A stretch of 64,000 nt of DNA, taken from Aerococcus urinaehominis. GTDB lineage: Bacteria > Bacillota > Bacilli > Lactobacillales > Aerococcaceae. The translations under genes and the position numbers were made by a program. Location of the stretch: positions 1,036,387 through 1,100,386 of the forward strand of contig NZ_CP014163.1 in assembly GCF_001543245.1 (NCBI RefSeq), read 5' to 3'. The notes under the pieces were generated by a model. The model was given only the letters and a program-made list of their open reading frames with translations. It ran no database searches and was not told the DNA's origin. Shown here piece by piece: positions 63,331-64,000 of this stretch (position 1 is the stretch's first letter; the number at the start of each line of letters is the position of its first letter).

Positions 63331-64000
63331 TATTTTAGCGATTGAATCATCGTGTGATGAGACCAGTGCAGCGATTGTGACTGATGGGCGTCAACTCGTA
63401 ACGAATGTGGTTGCTAGTCAGATTAAAAGTCACATGCGTTTTGGTGGGGTGGTGCCAGAAATTGCCAGTCGCCACCATGTAGAGCAGATAAGCCAAGTCG
63501 TAGAGACTGCTCTAGTCGAAAGCGGTATGGACTGGTCTGATATTGATGCGATTGCGGTTACCCAAGGGCCAGGGTTAGTAGGGTCGCTGTTGATTGGTAT
63601 TACAGCAGCTAAAACTTTAGCTTGGGCTCAGAATAAGCCTTTAATTGGTGTTAATCATATAGCTGGACATATTGCTGCCGCTCAACTAGATCATGATCTG
63701 ACCTATCCCTTGCTAGCTTTAGTTGTTTCTGGTGGACATACTGAGCTGGTTTATATGGCAGCGGCTGGGGACTACCAGGTTATTGGCGATACCCGCGATG
63801 ACGCAGTGGGTGAAGCTTATGATAAGGTGGGACGTTTACTAGACCTGCCTTATCCTGGTGGTAAAAAAATGGATGAGTTGGCCCAAGTTGGCCAGGTCGT
63901 GTATGATTATCCCCGAGCTATGATTAAAGAGGATAATTTTGATTTTTCTTTCTCAGGCTTAAAATCAGCCGTCATCAACCATCTTCATAATACCCAACAG
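63323..64000 (+). CDS. tsaD: tRNA N6-adenosine threonylcarbamoyltransferase TsaD (truncated by window end)
   Basis: TsaD transfers the threonylcarbamoyl group from TC-AMP to A37 of tRNA. The visible 226 residues start at ATG 63323 behind AAGGAGGATGC. They show [40 protein letters not shown] near residue 80, the metal-binding HIAGHIAAA (two histidines near 112-116), VSGGHTEL and [10 protein letters not shown]. The frame is open to the edge, so roughly a third of the gene lies outside. It overlaps the GNAT gene by 8 bases. Confidence 0.95.
   Translation, partial: MTNILAIESSCDETSAAIVTDGRQLVTNVVASQIKSHMRFGGVVPEIASRHHVEQISQVVETALVESGMDWSDIDAIAVTQGPGLVGSLLIGITAAKTLAWAQNKPLIGVNHIAGHIAAAQLDHDLTYPLLALVVSGGHTELVYMAAAGDYQVIGDTRDDAVGEAYDKVGRLLDLPYPGGKKMDELAQVGQVVYDYPRAMIKEDNFDFSFSGLKSAVINHLHNTQQ

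Overview
The window is the replication-origin-proximal core of a low-GC Gram-positive chromosome. Gene order (rpmH-rnpA-yidC-jag, mnmE-mnmG, rsmG-parA-parB), the Asp23/AmaP cluster, UPF0397 and DUF951 proteins, and the 16S rRNA point to Lactobacillales, most likely Aerococcaceae (Aerococcus or a relative). The family assignment is an inference from content; no database was searched. I see no prophage, insertion sequence, integron or CRISPR array.

Layout. 1-372 is a DnaA-box-rich origin region, with dnaA expected just outside the left edge on the minus strand. 373-15838 runs away from the origin on the plus strand: ribosome and RNase P, membrane insertion (YidC), tRNA modification (MnmE/MnmG), chromosome segregation (ParA/ParB), the GTPase YchF, then a VanRS-like two-component system coupled to a D,D-carboxypeptidase, and MsrA. 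15902-21564 is an rRNA operon with three tandem promoters, 16S-Ile-Ala-23S-5S-Asn-Thr. 21.9-32.8 kb holds metabolic and stress genes: FAD-linked oxidase, alanine dehydrogenase, a universal stress protein under a probable cre site, a frameshifted ZIP metal transporter, a cystathionine synthase/lyase with a LysR regulator and a membrane transporter, and the AmaP-DUF2273-Asp23 envelope cluster. 32.8-45.7 kb is largely envelope-related: YidD, the c-di-AMP/amino-sugar operon cdaA-cdaR-glmM, a LysM protein of the aggregation-promoting-factor type, glmS under a glmS ribozyme, an orphan MetQ lipoprotein and a large DUF4015 lipoprotein. 45.8-51.8 kb is a tightly packed plus-strand run of small enzymes including a GH13-like protein that has lost its catalytic residues. 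51.85-53.56 kb is a proline T-box controlling an archaeal/eukaryotic-type prolyl-tRNA synthetase. Then come sortase A, a nitroreductase, uracil permease, a candidate small RNA, an operon joining a SAM hydrolase-family enzyme to a dedicated ECF transporter, and finally tsaB-rimI-GNAT-tsaD (tsaD is cut by the window end).

How the genes work together. glmS and glmM make the amino-sugar precursor for peptidoglycan; CdaA/CdaR couple this to c-di-AMP; the carboxypeptidase, LysM protein and sortase act on the wall. TsaB, RimI and TsaD belong to t6A and ribosome modification, alongside MnmE/MnmG and RsmG. Several genes are under RNA control visible in the sequence (glmS ribozyme, T-box, and promoter-then-terminator leaders before mnmE and parA).

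The best leads for something undescribed are the SAM hydrolase-UPF0397-ECF operon, the catalytically degenerate GH13 protein, the orphan small RNA near 56.9 kb, the structured leader of the LysM gene, and the promoter-terminator leaders before mnmE and parA.
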